Assembly: GCA_933228675.1 (NCBI GenBank)
Contig: OW121744.1
Span: 25,795,642-25,859,641, forward strand
Length of the DNA stretch: 64,000 nucleotides
Reading direction: 5' to 3'
From: Stomorhina lunata
Taxonomy: Eukaryota > Arthropoda > Insecta > Diptera > Rhiniidae
The notes beneath the pieces are model-generated. The model was not told the DNA's origin and searched no databases. It saw only the letters and a program-made list of their open reading frames with translations. The position numbers and the translations under genes were made by a program. How positions within the stretch are numbered: position 1 is the first letter of the stretch; every line of letters begins with the position of its first letter. Below, one piece after another: positions 35,541-47,990 of this stretch.

Positions 35541-36867
35541 GAAAAATATAACTCTGACAAGTTTATAATTCAAATTTTGCATAAAAAACTACCCCCCACC
35601 CCCTTCCCCCCAAAATTTATATGGAAAATTCGAATTCTAAGCTTGCTATAGCTTTATTTTTTGATTATGAATTAGGGGGTACTTCTATAAGACTTTAATA
35701 GTGAGACACTAATTTATTAACGATTAATAAAATATTCAAAGCTTCAATATCAAAATTTTGTGTGGAAAATTTGGTTAATAAACTTATGATATCATGATTT
35801 TCTCAATCTTTAAAAACTCATACAGATAATATGAATTTTATGGCCATATAAAATACCAATTCAACTAGTTAATTTACAATTACCATAATTTGTAAATTTT
35901 GCAAAAAAAAATACTCTGGTTTTGTATCAGAAAATTGACTAAACTAGTAAAATATATGTAGATAAAAATATGTATATATGTAAACGCTCTAAACAATGAC
36001 TTGTTTGATGTGATGCAAGGGATTTTGTAAAACCACAATATACTCGTATGAGTAATAAATAAGTTGTTGCAAAAAAACATGGATTGCTATGAAAAGAAAT
36101 TATTTTCAGACATAAATTTTGCACTTGCCAACTGATAATTTTAAAATTGCAAATAACTTGCGTTTGTGTTAGAAAGAAAATCGAAAGCAAAGAAAAGAAG
36201 ACAAATATCAATAAACTTTTTGATTATGATATAGACATATTTTGCATAAACATATGAACAATTTTACTTGCTTTAAATAGAAAAGACATAAGTATAAAGA
36301 TGTTTATGTAAAATAAATAAAGATGTCTTATTTTGAGTAAAAATTATAGCAAATTTTGTAATCATAATATTAGATTTGCTATTAATAGACATTGTATTTG
36401 TTAAATGAAGTGAAAACGGAAAATGTGGGAAAGTTGTGGAATCATGTAAAAACTTGTAATGATAAATATTTGAAATTTTTGTAATAATTGGAATTTAATT
36501 TAAATCACAAATTCAATTTTTGCCTAAAATTTTTCCTTTTCTTTACTAAATCTTTACTTTTCTTTACTAATACTTAAATATTTACAATAAGTGTTCAAAT
36601 CTTTTTAATTTTTTTTTACATATTCTTATTATCTTCTTTAAGATCTATCACTCAGCTAAATTTAAAGTTTAAAATGTCATTTTTAACAAATTTATATCAT
36701 TTATATTTTTATTTTTTCATACGAAACCCTTAAACATTTTAGACAAATTCCATAATATCTCAAAACACTAAATTTTGACTTAACCCTTATTATTTATTGT
36801 TACATATATAATAAACGAAAAAAAATCATTCGTTAATTGTCTGTCTCTGTCTATTTGTCTGCTTGAC
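35541..36867. other. AT-rich spacer between the two duplication copies
   Basis: Contains a C/A-rich patch at 35590-35612 and only short chance frames (for example 36211-35939 minus). No gene supported. Confidence 0.4.
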
Positions 36868-37350
36868 TCAAATTTTCAATATTCTACAGAAACAAAAGAC
36901 TTAAGACACAAACTTGTCTTAACCATTTTAATAAACCAAAAAAATATTTTCTTACACTTACTTTTATGTTGATTAAACATTCCAAAAATTCTAATAAAAA
37001 GTTTATTGCAATAAGATATCAATATTTTACAATTATTTATTTTTGGCAATTAACGTTTTTTTCTTTCTCGACACTTTTCGTTGGTTGGTTAGGCCCTCAG
37101 CATCACTAGAAGTATCCCTAATTCACGACTGTTCAAAAACCGTACCTTGTATCTAATTTGCGAGAAACAACAGAAAAAAAAACATAATTTTCAAATTATA
37201 TATAACATTAACTATTTTTAAATATTTTGAATAGTATTACAAAAATTAGTTATCAAATGCCTATTAAAACAAAAGACTTAAGACACAAACTTGTCTATTG
37301 ATCTCACACTTTGATAATAAGTTTTGACAAACTTCTAAACTAATCCCCTA
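36868..37350 (+). repeat. Segmental duplication, copy 2
   Basis: Counterpart of 35013-35540 at a distance of about 1.86 kb in the same orientation, with the dispersed motif at 36891-36913 and 37270-37290. Its end lies just before a microsatellite. Confidence 0.8.
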
Positions 37351-37429
37351 ATCCCTATTATTTATAGTTACATATACAATAAACGAAATTTGATAATTAT
37401 CAACGAAATTACGAATGAATTATTCTTTT

Positions 37430-37532
37430 CTCTGTCTGTCTGACTGTCTGACAGTCTGACTGTCTGACTGTCTGACTGTCTGACTGTCTGACTGTCTGAC
37501 TGTCTGACTGTCTGACTGTCTGACTGTCTGAC

Positions 37533-37567
<35 letters not shown>

Positions 37568-37625
37568 ATGTATGTCTTTCTATCTGTCTGTCTGTATGTG
37601 TAAGTGTCTGTCTATCTGTCCTTCT
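37430..37625. repeat. TGTCTGAC microsatellite passing into (GTCT)n
   Basis: About ten copies of the 8-mer TGTCTGAC are followed by a pure GTCT tract at 37530-37566 and then by GTAT/CTAT variants to 37625. A 103-codon minus-strand frame (TDRQTDRQ, SDSQTVRQ) is a by-product. Confidence 0.95.
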
Positions 37626-37892
37626 GTCGGTTGAAAGCACGGTATTTAAATTATGCGAAATTGGTTCACTTCTGACCATAGCTCCCGTATAACCTCGCCT
37701 AGGCTAATAACCGTATTTACTAAAAAATTGACAAATTATAACTGCTATGATTATAAAATTCAGTTTATAGAAGTGTTACATAACAACTTGGCAGGATATA
37801 CAATTTCATCGAAATGTGTTCATATTTAACCATAGCACCCATAAAAAAACACTTAAAAAACCAGCCTTAAATTCCACCTAAAATATAAAAAA

Positions 37893-38680
37893 AAACAAGT
37901 AAGAAATAGTCGGTACATTCCTTCAAACCCCACCATACGATACCCTTCACCACTAAGGTAAAAAGTGTTATTTTTTCTGTATAAAGACAAATATTTGCTA
38001 AGTTTTGCCATCATACAAACATTTTCTCAAAACTTTTATATTTTAGCTGCTTCCGACATTTGGACTTATATGAGAGCTAGGGTCAAATGTGGACCGATAA
38101 TCTCGAAATTTGGCAAATTGATTACAGTTGTTACAAAAATAATGTATGTAAAAAAAAATAAACTTATCTTCAGATTAACGAGCTTTTTACTGATTATTGT
38201 CTCATTTAGTGCGTTTTTAAAGAAAAGTTTGTATGGGAGCTATGTGGACCCATTTTTACGAAATTTGGAACAGTGATTTTAATTGACATAAGCAGCATTT
38301 GATTTAAATTTCATGAAAAAATATTGATATTTGTGGCCAATATATCAATTCTGGGAAGTGGGACTTATGGGAGGTACCATAAATAATAGACCGATTTTGA
38401 CGGATTTCAATAGCCATGGTCCCATTATCAAAAAAATGATTTGTGCCAAATTTCATCAAATGATCTTTAGAATTGCGACCTGTAGTTTGATTACAAGGTT
38501 TACATGGGGGTCCAGCCAGCCAGACGGGCGGACGGACGGACATCGCTAAATCGACTCAGAAAGTGATTCTAAGCCTATTGGTATACTAAAAGATGGGTCT
38601 ATGACAAATATTTCCATGCGTTACATACATCAGCACAAACTTATAATACCCTTTCCACCTATGGTGGTGAAGGGTATAAT
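37893..38680 (+). repeat. Dispersed repeat DR1, copy 3 (nearly complete)
   Basis: Starts 'aacaagtaagaaatagtcgg' and ends 'ggtggtgaagggtataatg', with ATACCCTTCACCAC (37939-37952) inverted at the right end. Block order is the same as in the copy at 20334-21140. Confidence 0.75.
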
Positions 38681-38689
38681 GAAAATAAA

Positions 38690-39715
38690 TGTTGAATATT
38701 AGCGCAAGCCAGTGTGCAAAATTTTGCTACAATCGGTCACCATACAGCTGACTATAGCTTCCACATAAAAACTTATGGAAACACAAAAATACCAAAAATA
38801 TAGAGCTTTCTGACCGTTAACTAAAGCGCGATAGCTCCTTAACTAAAAGAGCTAGAGGAACAAAGGTATTAGCAAATGTATTATCGATACGTTGAGAATG
38901 AGAATGAGCGAAATCGGTTCACATTTAGTTAGAGCTCCCATATAAGCCCACACTGGGAATCATATTAATGCTGATAAATTCAATCCAATTGTAATAGATA
39001 TAACATCTTTATTTCGAACAGAAAAGTTTTATACAACTATTGGCCAGTATGTCAAATTTTGTAGAAATCGGTTTATATTTGACTATAGCTTTCATATAAA
39101 AATCCATTTCGGAAACCACTTAAATGGCACAAACGCCAGTTATATGCTATTAAATTATAAACTACGGCAGCTATGTTTACAATCGGTCGGCATTTGACTA
39201 TTGTTCTTATATATATAAAATACTTTTTTTATATTCACAATCAAAAAGATTTGGAGGTACATTCAGTATATTAAGATTGCACCTACGAAATTAGATAGCT
39301 ATCAATCAATGTTAAGTCCAGACTTTATATACGGTAGAGGCATTAGGAACTCCTAACAAAATATATGGACCTGCCGTATTACTTTCAGCGTGTTTGGCCC
39401 AACTATTAAGCAAAACAAAAAGTATTTAACAGCTTATTAATATAAAACTATACCCAGTTAGGAGATCAAATTGTACGCAAAGTAAATACTGGAGAAACCA
39501 CTTAGATACTTTCAAATGTTGAACTATAAAACCGAATTTAGTCCAAAGATTTTACCAACAATAACAACTAAAGTAAGAGATTTTATCGAATTTGGTGCAC
39601 ATTTTGAATTAGCTGCACCCTCGTAGATATCTCAGATATGTTTTTAAAATCATACAATTTGATTGTGGATATATAAGATTGGTACAGCCGAATATAACAC
39701 TCTTACTTGTTTTTA
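38690..39715 (-). repeat. Related dispersed repeat in reverse orientation
   Basis: The right end 'actcttacttgtttttatat' is the reverse complement of the AAACAAGTAAGA start of DR1 copies. The inner text ('cggttcacatttagttagag', 'tttgactatagctttcatat') has the same style of phrases. No intact frame. It abuts copy 3 tail to tail. Confidence 0.55.
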
Positions 39716-40205
39716 TATCAAATTATTTAGACCTAATTCTTATACTCGACCTTTCATTATTTATTTATAGATATTTCGTTTTGTTAGTATTATTTTAGTT
39801 GTTATAAAATATTTTGCAATAAATTCTAGAAATATTCCATAGCTTTTAAACAATATGTACATAAATTATATTAGCTCCTTCAAAAAAAACTCAGACTTCT
39901 GTGGGCTGAATTTACAACAATTAAAATTCTTTTAAAAATATTTTTTCTGTGTTTGTTAAACAATTTCAGAAAATTAAAGGCAATTAGTGGCCACAAAACA
40001 AAAGGAAAGAAGAAAACATTAATATTGTGTAAGGCAAGAAGTTTGTGTCTTAAGTCTTTTGTTTTAGTAAATAAATGTCTTAGAACTTTTGAAAAAAAAT
40101 GTTTTTTTTACAAAAGATTTAAAAAAATTATGAAATATTAATATAATTTATTAAGCTAATAAATTTAATTGTAAGAACTAAAGAATTATTACACAGTACA
40201 ACACA
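39716..40205. other. AT-rich spacer
   Basis: Holds a reverse copy of the short dispersed motif (40039-40066, GTTTGTGTCTTAAGTCTTTT) inside a 62-codon Lys-rich chance frame. No gene supported. Confidence 0.35.
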
Positions 40206-40510
40206 TAATTTCGGGACTGAAGTTTGATAATTGTTTATGTAAGTAGCCCCATCATTCGTTTGGTCATGATACATCCGATAATAATTTAAAATTAATTTGA
40301 AGTTGATAAGTATCGTATAGGGCAGTTTGTCACATTTTAGGCTTAAATTACATGTAATTGACATTTTAGAAAAAGGAATAAAACGTGACAAATTGTAATA
40401 ACTTCAAATTAATTTTAAATTATTGTTGGATGTATCATGACCATGATGAAGAAGTACTTCTATTTGGGGCTACTTTCATAAACAATTATCAGAATTGTGT
40501 CCCGCATCAA
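40206..40510. repeat. Imperfect inverted repeat (foldback) of about 120-bp arms
   Basis: Left-arm text 'gtttatgtaagtagcccc', 'ggtcatgatacatccgat' and 'tttaaaattaatttgaagtt' is mirrored on the right as 'aacttcaaattaattttaaa', 'tggatgtatcatgaccatga' and 'ggggctactttcataaac'. The turn is near 40,365. It directly precedes a larger palindromic array. Confidence 0.75.
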
Positions 40511-40570
40511 TTACCTGAAAAATGTTTTACTGTGATAGGAATAAAGACTACTTTACACCTACACCATTTT

Positions 40571-41640
40571 AAATTGTAAATGAGAAAGTTCCAATTGAAA
40601 ATGAGAATTTTCATTTGAAAATGAGAAAATTCCAATTGAAATTGAGAATTTTCATTTGAAAATAAGAAAATTCGAATTGAAATTGAGAATTTCCATTTGG
40701 AAATGAGAAATTTCCAGTTGAAATTGAGAATTTTCATTTGAATTTGAGAAAATTACAATTGAAATTGAGAAATTTCCATTTGTAATTGAGACATTTTTAT
40801 TTGAAATTGAAAATTTTTTATTTGTAATTGAGAAAATTTCAAATAGAAATGAAAAATTTTCACTTGTAATTGAGAAATTTGCATTTGAAAATGAGTTTTT
40901 CATTTGAAATTGAGAAATGTGTAATTGAAAATGAGAAATTTCTATTTGTAATTGAGAAATTTTTATTTTATATTGAGTTTTCCATTTGAAATTGAGAATT
41001 TTTGATTTGTAATTAAGAAATTTTTATTTGAAATTGAGAAATTTATAATTGTAAATGAGACATTTCTATTTGTAATTGAGAAATTTTCATTTAAAATTTA
41101 AAAAAATCCAATGAAAATTTCTCAATTACAAATGGAAATTTCTCATTTTCAATTACACATTTCTCAATTTCAAATGGAATTTTCTCAATTACAAATGAAA
41201 ATATCTGATTTTCAAATGGAAAACTCAATTTCAAATAAAAATTTCGTAATTACAAATAGAAATTTCTCATTTTCAATTAAATATTTCTCATTTTCAAATG
41301 GAAAACTCAATTTGAAATTAAAATTTCTGAATTACAAATGAAATTTTCTCATTTTTAATTATACTTTTCTCAATTACAAATGAAAAATTCTCATTTGCAA
41401 ATGGAAAATTCCCATTTTCAATTTAAAATTTCTCATTTTCAAATGAAATTTCTCAATTTCAATTGGAATTTTCTCAAATTCAAATGAAAATTCTCAATTT
41501 CAATTGAAACTTTCTCATTTTCAAATAAAAATTCCCAATTTCAATTGGAATTTTCTCATTTTCAAATGTAAATTCTCAATTTCAAATGAAAATTTCTTAA
41601 TTCAATGTGGAAATTTCTCATTTACAATTAAAAATGATGT
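40571..41640. repeat. ~1.07-kb palindrome made of two inverted ~18-20-bp satellite arms
   Basis: The left arm (40571-41100) consists of units such as 'tttgaaattgagaaatttcc'. The right arm (41110-41640) holds their reverse complements 'tctcaatttcaaatggaa'. The turn lies at about 41,100-41,115. Frames seen on both strands (NFSISN- and QLQMEISHFQ-like) are repeat by-products. Long palindromes like this extrude cruciforms and are unstable. Confidence 0.9.
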
Positions 41641-41794
41641 AGTCCAGGGTTCAGATTCGGCCCGTACGGAACTGAATCAAATTATCATTACAGTTTGTCT
41701 CTTAAGTCTTTTGTTTCTTTTGGACTAAAAAAACTATTTTTTTTTTTTTTTTTTTTTTCAAAAAAAAATTTCAAAAACTATGAAATATTATGCT

Positions 41795-41933
41795 TGTTCC
41801 CGTACTCTAACGAAACTACCCAAAACAGTCCGAAGTTGTCAGAAATTACTTAAAAAACAACAATTGGAATTGAAAATTTTGTATGGGAACACTTTTGAGT
41901 AAGTTTGTGTTGTTTCGTTAGAGTACGGGAACA
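41795..41933. repeat. Inverted repeat with perfect 22-bp arms
   Basis: TGTTCCCGTACTCTAACGAA (from 41795) is mirrored by TTCGTTAGAGTACGGGAACA (to 41933). The 95-bp centre contains a partial second pairing ('gaagttgtcag'). Much higher in G+C than its surroundings. Small foldback element of unknown type. Confidence 0.8.
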
Positions 41934-44740
41934 AACATATTATTTTAAATTTTTCAGCTAATAAATTTTATTGCACCAACAAAAGAATTATTAGGACAAT
42001 CTTATTGAATTTTTTTATGATTTTATGTTTGCCCAAAATTTTTTAAAGAAAATCATAAATTTTTATATTATATCTTTAGTGGTTTTATTTTAGTTTAAAG
42101 CGTGTTTTAATATTATTATGGTAGACTTTGACGACCTTTATTTATAATTTTCAATAACAATTTGATTTTGTAAAAAAAAGTTTTCTATATCTATAAATAT
42201 TTATAAATAGAAACTCTAGAAAAACTTGAAATGAAACTTTATATTGTTTGAAATATTTTTTTTGCGATTCAGTATAAATCTTTTACAATTCATTCACGAG
42301 CATTGATACAAACATGATCTCACTTTTGCTGCAATTTTGTAAAGAAACAAATCTAGACCACAAGATATAAATATTTGTTAAACAGAAACAACAAAAAAAC
42401 CTACATAACTAAGCTACAATACGAGTGAGTACAAATTATGGCAACAAAATGCATTAAATTCTTAGTCGAATAAAAAACAAAACTAACAACCGCAAAACAC
42501 CTTGTAATTGCAGTCTGAAAAAAAACTAAAATACCAAAAATAAAATCTAGAGGTATTAGAAAAAAAAAACAAAAAAAAAACTTTTTGTATTGTTTAATAA
42601 GGGGTTTGGTTACACAAAGTTTCAAAAATATTTCTTTTAATTTTTAGAGATTTCTTTAGTTCGTTCTTGAAAAAAAATTGTTTCTAGTCAAAAATTTAAT
42701 CTTATTCCTAGAAGCTTCATCTACTCAGATCTATTTTTATTTCTTGAAGTCTGCTCTAACCCCTTAATCTTTGCTTTAACTAACCAGTGCAAAATATTTT
42801 CAAGACAGCTGCATTTAGTTGAAGTACATACGAGTTAAACATACTTACATAGTATATGAATCATTGTCTCTGTTTGTAAACTTTAAGCTTAAACTAAAGT
42901 TAAAATAAATGCTATATGCAATTTGAAATTTCTCGATTTTTGTCTTTACTTTACTTTGAATTTAACTATTATTTACAAATTTTATGTTGCCTTGTAGCTA
43001 CTGGAGTAGTTCTGCCAGCTCTATAGAGATACATACTTTGTATTGTCATCTAAGAAAATATTTTCTCACGATCTGTCCATTTCTTAGGTAAGGCAAAAAA
43101 AAAGCAGTCAAAGCAATTTTTATAATAACCAACAAGTGTTTGCTAGTATCTATTTTTTACATATTTTCCATTTTATTAACCATTATTAAATGTCTCATAG
43201 TTATTGGTTTAATATGAATAATTGAGTATCAATAAAATAACCAGAACCACAGGAAATTCCATTGGTAATATGTTATTGAATATTTTTCATTTTATCAACT
43301 AAATGGTTTTTAATCAAAATTTTCTGAAAAAAGTGCCAAAAAAACTTGGGTCATTTTTGACCCCATGTCTAAAAAGGGTTAATATATTTTTTTTTAATAA
43401 AAAAGACTTTGTCTTAGTGTAAAATAATTACTTTTAAAAATATTTAATAAAATTCAGTAATAAATTAATAACATAACGTATTTAGAAAATAAAAAAAAAT
43501 ATACAAAAAATCAAATTTTTCATGTTTGCCTCCGGAAAAAAAGGGTTAAGTTTACCCAGTTATAAAAACAAAGATTCTATTTATATTTTCCATAGTATGG
43601 TTATTTTTATTCCATATAAAAATTATTAAAACTGAATATAAATAGGATTTATGAAGCATTTACTCAAATTATGAGCAAAAAATTACTTTTTTGCGAAATT
43701 CGTAGAATTCGAACACAAGGTACGGGAAAATGGTTAGAGATATCGACCTCTGTTTTTTTGAGTTTTATTGTCTTTTTTGTCCATTTTAACACACCGATGA
43801 GAGAAATTCAAATTTGTAATATTTGTTTAACAAAATTTTCAAAAAATTAAAAAATGCGTTTTGAAACCCACCTGAGAAAAATTACCCATTTTCGATTATG
43901 AAAAAAACTAAGTAAATATTGGTATATTTTAACAAAATTAAACTATGAAGTACTTACAAGTCTTAAAATGATAAATCATGTCTTGCTCTGCGAGCTTTTG
44001 TTCAAAGTAGTCTTTTCTAGCCGTGTATCCTTAGGCGTATTGTCAAGGACACGAATTTTTGGGGGGAAATCGCAATAACTTCAAAACTGTTTTATGGATT
44101 TCAAATATTGATGACTTCAATTAAAGCCGCATTAGTTCACTTTTAGATTCCATTATCTTTTTTCTTTAAAATAAATTGTGAATGGACGAAATGTAGCAAA
44201 AACTGCAAATGCTCTCAGTTTTCCCCATACAAATGGGCTCAAAAACTTTGGGCCCGTTGCGCGGGCTCGCATCCTAAAAATAAATCAATAATATTTTGAA
44301 CATTTCCGATTGACATAATTTGGCCATATAATTTTACTATTAGAAGTCGATCAGAGACAAAAGTCAAAAAACGACCCATCCTAATGTATATAGTTCCCAC
44401 ACAACATTCCAATTGGAATACTTCTCTCAGACAATGAGTTACATTCTATTTTTAGACTAATTGAAAGGGACCATCGTTTTAACTCCGGCTCCGAACGACA
44501 GACAGATGTCGTTCAGACAGACATACAGACCTAACCGTTCAGAACTCCGTCCAGTGAAAAGGTACTGGTCTTTTGTATAAAGGAATTGAGAACACAGAAA
44601 AATATTTAAAATAACACATCTTTGTTTTATTCACAATCACTCTATATTTGACCTTTTGACTTCGTTGTTTGTGGTTCACTACCTGGTTGACCGAGCCTTG
44701 CTCGCGGCTTTATGATAAGCATTTTGAGGCAAATTTTAAA
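41934..44740. other. AT-rich spacer with repeat debris
   Basis: No gene frame. Positions 44,270-44,570 contain a dispersed-repeat tail ('gacagacagatgtcgttcag', 'agacctaaccgttcagaac'). The stretch 43,330-43,560 repeats 'aaaagggttaa' twice. A 74-codon minus frame (42625-42401) has no family resemblance. Confidence 0.4.
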
Positions 44741-44742
44741 GT

Positions 44743-44880
44743 TTATTGTAGGGTTTATGTAACTCAAGCGGCTGACGATTAAGTGAAATTTACATGTATT
44801 TTGTTTTTGTTACAATAACAAAACACATGTAAATTTCACTCAATCGTCAGCCACTTGAATTATATAAACCCTACATTAAT
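44743..44880. repeat. Hairpin with ~55-bp arms
   Basis: 'ttattgtagggtttatgtaa', 'ggctgacgatt' and 'gtgaaatttacatgt' are mirrored by 'acatgtaaatttcac', 'aatcgtcagcc' and 'ataaaccctacattaat', with a ~27-bp loop at about 44,798-44,824 that is itself partly self-complementary. Borders the 130-bp tandem repeat. Confidence 0.8.
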
Positions 44881-44894
44881 ATATTTTATTTTAT

Positions 44895-45650
44895 ACAGTT
44901 ACAGTTTAACTCATTTTGAGTAATTTTGGAAATTGGTCATACCAACAGAAACCTAAGACTATAGTCTGATCAAATGCACAGTTTACGATCTAATTCATTT
45001 TGAGTAGTTCTCAGTGGCGCCACCTGAAGTCGTTCATACCAATTAAGAAACCTTCATCTGCTTATGCGTAACAACTTTGCTTATGATCATAACATGATCA
45101 AAAGCACAGTTTACGATTTAATTCACTTTGAGTAATTTTCAGTGGCGTCACCTATCGGACTTTGGTTATTCCAATTAATAAACTTTCGTCGACTTATCCG
45201 CAATAACTTTGCTAAAGATTATAGCATGATTAAATGTACAGTTTACGATTAAATTGACTTTGAGTAAATTTCAGTGGCGCCACCTGTCGAAATTTCTTCA
45301 TACCAACTAAGAAACCTTCGTCGGCTCATGTGCAACAATATTGCTAATGATTATAGCTTCATTAAATGTACATCCTACGATTAAATTGACTTGGAGTAAT
45401 TTTCAGTAGAGCCACCTGTCGGAAATTATTCACATTATTCATAAAAAAGCCTTCGCCTTCTCATGAGCTAGAACTTTGCAAAAGATCATAGCATGATCAA
45501 ATGTACAGTTTACGATTTAATTAATTTTTAGTAATTTTCAGTGGCGCCACCTTTCGGAAATTAGTATTACCAACTTAAAAACCTTAGTCGGCTTATTCGC
45601 AACATCTTTGCTAAAGAGCATAACATGATCAAATTCATAGTTTATTATTC
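44895..45650. repeat. ~130-bp tandem repeat, about six monomers
   Basis: The landmark CAGTTTACGAT (or a variant) recurs at 44979, 45107, 45239, 45371, 45506 and 45636, so the spacing is 128-135 bp. Each monomer also has 'agtggcgccacct', a 12-bp near-palindrome, and 'gatcatagcatgatcaaatg'. Monomers differ at many positions, so this is an old array. The first unit is shortened. Non-coding. Confidence 0.88.
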
Positions 45651-46225
45651 TATAAAGAACATACATACAGGCAAACATTAATTTTTTCAATTTTTCCCGC
45701 TTTTTATCCCCTAATTTCAAAAAGTTCCATGTGCATAATTTTTACTTCTTTGGTACCAATTGAATTCGATACATTTTATTAAAACGCAGTTAACATAACT
45801 TTCCGAATCATATTACTTTTTGAGATTTTAAGTTATCAGTTTATCCCTTTTTTACCCATTTTGCCCATAAAATCAAAAAAGTAACAAATACGTGTTCAAT
45901 ACTTCTTTCACATCTATTGACTGCAGTACAAAGTTTCTTTCTATATTGTTCAGTTTAAAAAATAAGAGTGGGTCAAAAGTACGAAAAAAAACTATTTTCA
46001 CCCTTTTTTACTCTCTATCGGACATAGTTTCAAAAAAGTACCAAACACCTGTCCGCTTATTTTCATAGCTGTTAAAAACGTAATCTTTATTTTGTTTGTA
46101 TACCTATTACTTTTGGAGATATAACGTTTTCGATTTTTCCCCTTTTTACCCGTTTTTACCCTCTTAGAGGCAAAGTTTCCAAAAGTCCCATCTTCTTCGA
46201 CCTATACCTCAAAAAAGGTAAGAAT
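45651..46225. repeat. Diverged ~190-bp repeats with pyrimidine 'ttttaccc' runs
   Basis: Three imperfect blocks each contain a 'ccctttttacccattttt'-type run followed by 'aaaaaagtaccaaacac'-type text (around 45,845, 46,005 and 46,140). Downstream continuation of the tandem region; no gene. Confidence 0.5.
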
Positions 46226-47990
46226 TATATTTTTTCTTATAAATAATTATCATTTTATTGTAGTAATTTATTTCCTGCCATAAATAAATACTCCTCATGA
46301 AGTTTGTGTTCTAATTCTTTTGATTTCAATCTATAGAAACTATAAATGATAAGTGACTACGAATAAAGCATTTATTTTAAATAAAATTTTACTTCTTAAG
46401 ACAGACGTTTTCAAATAAATTTTAAAATCCTTTTAACATAATTTTTTATTACACAACCACTGGCTGTCTTCATTTCATAATTTGACACACTAAACTAATT
46501 TTTATCTATTGCAAACTAATTAATTTTGTCTTTTTTAAGTAATATCTTAAAAAACAACAGCTTTCAAAAAAAAAACTTCCTTGAAATAAGCCTTAGATTT
46601 TAATCAGCTTGAAACGTGTTCAAACTAAAACGCAAATAAAATTAAAGAAAATTCATTTAAATAGAGCAACATATGCAAATTTTGCAACCTGACATAAATT
46701 TTAAATATATATTTAGTTTCACAAAAATTTTTTACAAGCCACAAATCAAGAAAAACCAAACATTTAAAAAAATTTTTAAATATATAGAGCTCAATATTTT
46801 TCATTTAAAGTAATGGGGTGTTAATAAAAGTTTTTACATATTTATGAAATAGTGACCTAAATAAACTGGGTAATTGACTTAGTTTTTTTCTAAACAAGAT
46901 TATTTTTTGAAGTAATTTTAAAACAGTTTTAAAGTACTTTTAAATAAATTGAAAATACAGATTATTTCACAGTTTAGGTTTAATAGCAAAATGCGTAACA
47001 TCGGGAAAACGTGAAGTGCATAAATATTTAGGTTATCTTAAATTGTCGTCATACATAAATTTGTCTAGATAGGAGTTTGTAGTTGAAAGTCTTTAAATTG
47101 TTATGAATACTTAATTGACATTTTATCTAAAACATTAAAAACGTGTATTGAACACTTTGTTATTTTATTGTAGTTAAATTATGCAATATTTGTTAAATTT
47201 TACCAAAACCAAATCAAGTGTTTGAGGTTAATTGAAAAAAAAAACAAAAGACTTAAGCAACAAACTTCAAAATTAATTCCATTGCGTCAATTATTTTTAT
47301 TGACAAAATACTTAAAAGGTAATTTATAGAAGTTTATGAGTGATGGCATGTCTTCTTATTTAGAAAAGGAAATCTTACCTTGAATTTATAAGCTAATAAG
47401 GATTTTATTTAAGTACTCAAAAATGTTAAAGATATTTAAACAAAGGGCAAAATGTTTATATAAATCTTAGCAGTTAAATAAAAATGTTAATACAACAAAT
47501 GTACCTTAAACGTCAAAAAGCCAAAAAGCTCTAACCGAGAACATTTACATTTCTAAATTAAATAGATCTCGAACTTAAATGTAGCATTTTTGAGTAAAGC
47601 AACTTTTGTTAGAAAAAAATGAGAACCATTAGCTGCTTGAGATAGCCGAGACCCTATAGATATTGAAGAAACATATTAAAAATATTGTAATTGAATATTC
47701 GGGTATGATCAAAATTGACTACCTTTAATAATTTAATTGAAATGTATCAGCTGATAGTTAAAAAGTTAAAACAAACTAGAAAATTTTGCAAAATGTTTAA
47801 ACTATTTACAACAAAAATTAATTTTATAAGTATCTATTAATATAAAATATTTCTTTTTTTTCAGATTTTTACAAATTCGACAAATTGGGTAGCCAAAGTA
47901 ATTTTGAAAAGAGGTAAGAGATATATAAAGTTTTCTTTAAAAAGTAAAAGTATTTAAAGGATCAGTTAAATATAGAAACATTTTGTAAAC
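46226..47990. other. AT-rich spacer without a recognisable gene
   Basis: One forward copy of the short dispersed motif (47241-47268, ACAAAAGACTTAAG). No frame of interest. Confidence 0.4.

Noticed and set aside
37368..37679. 103-codon frame with SDSQTVRQ and TDRQTDRQ repeats
   Set aside because: Translation of the TGTCTGAC/GTCT microsatellite.
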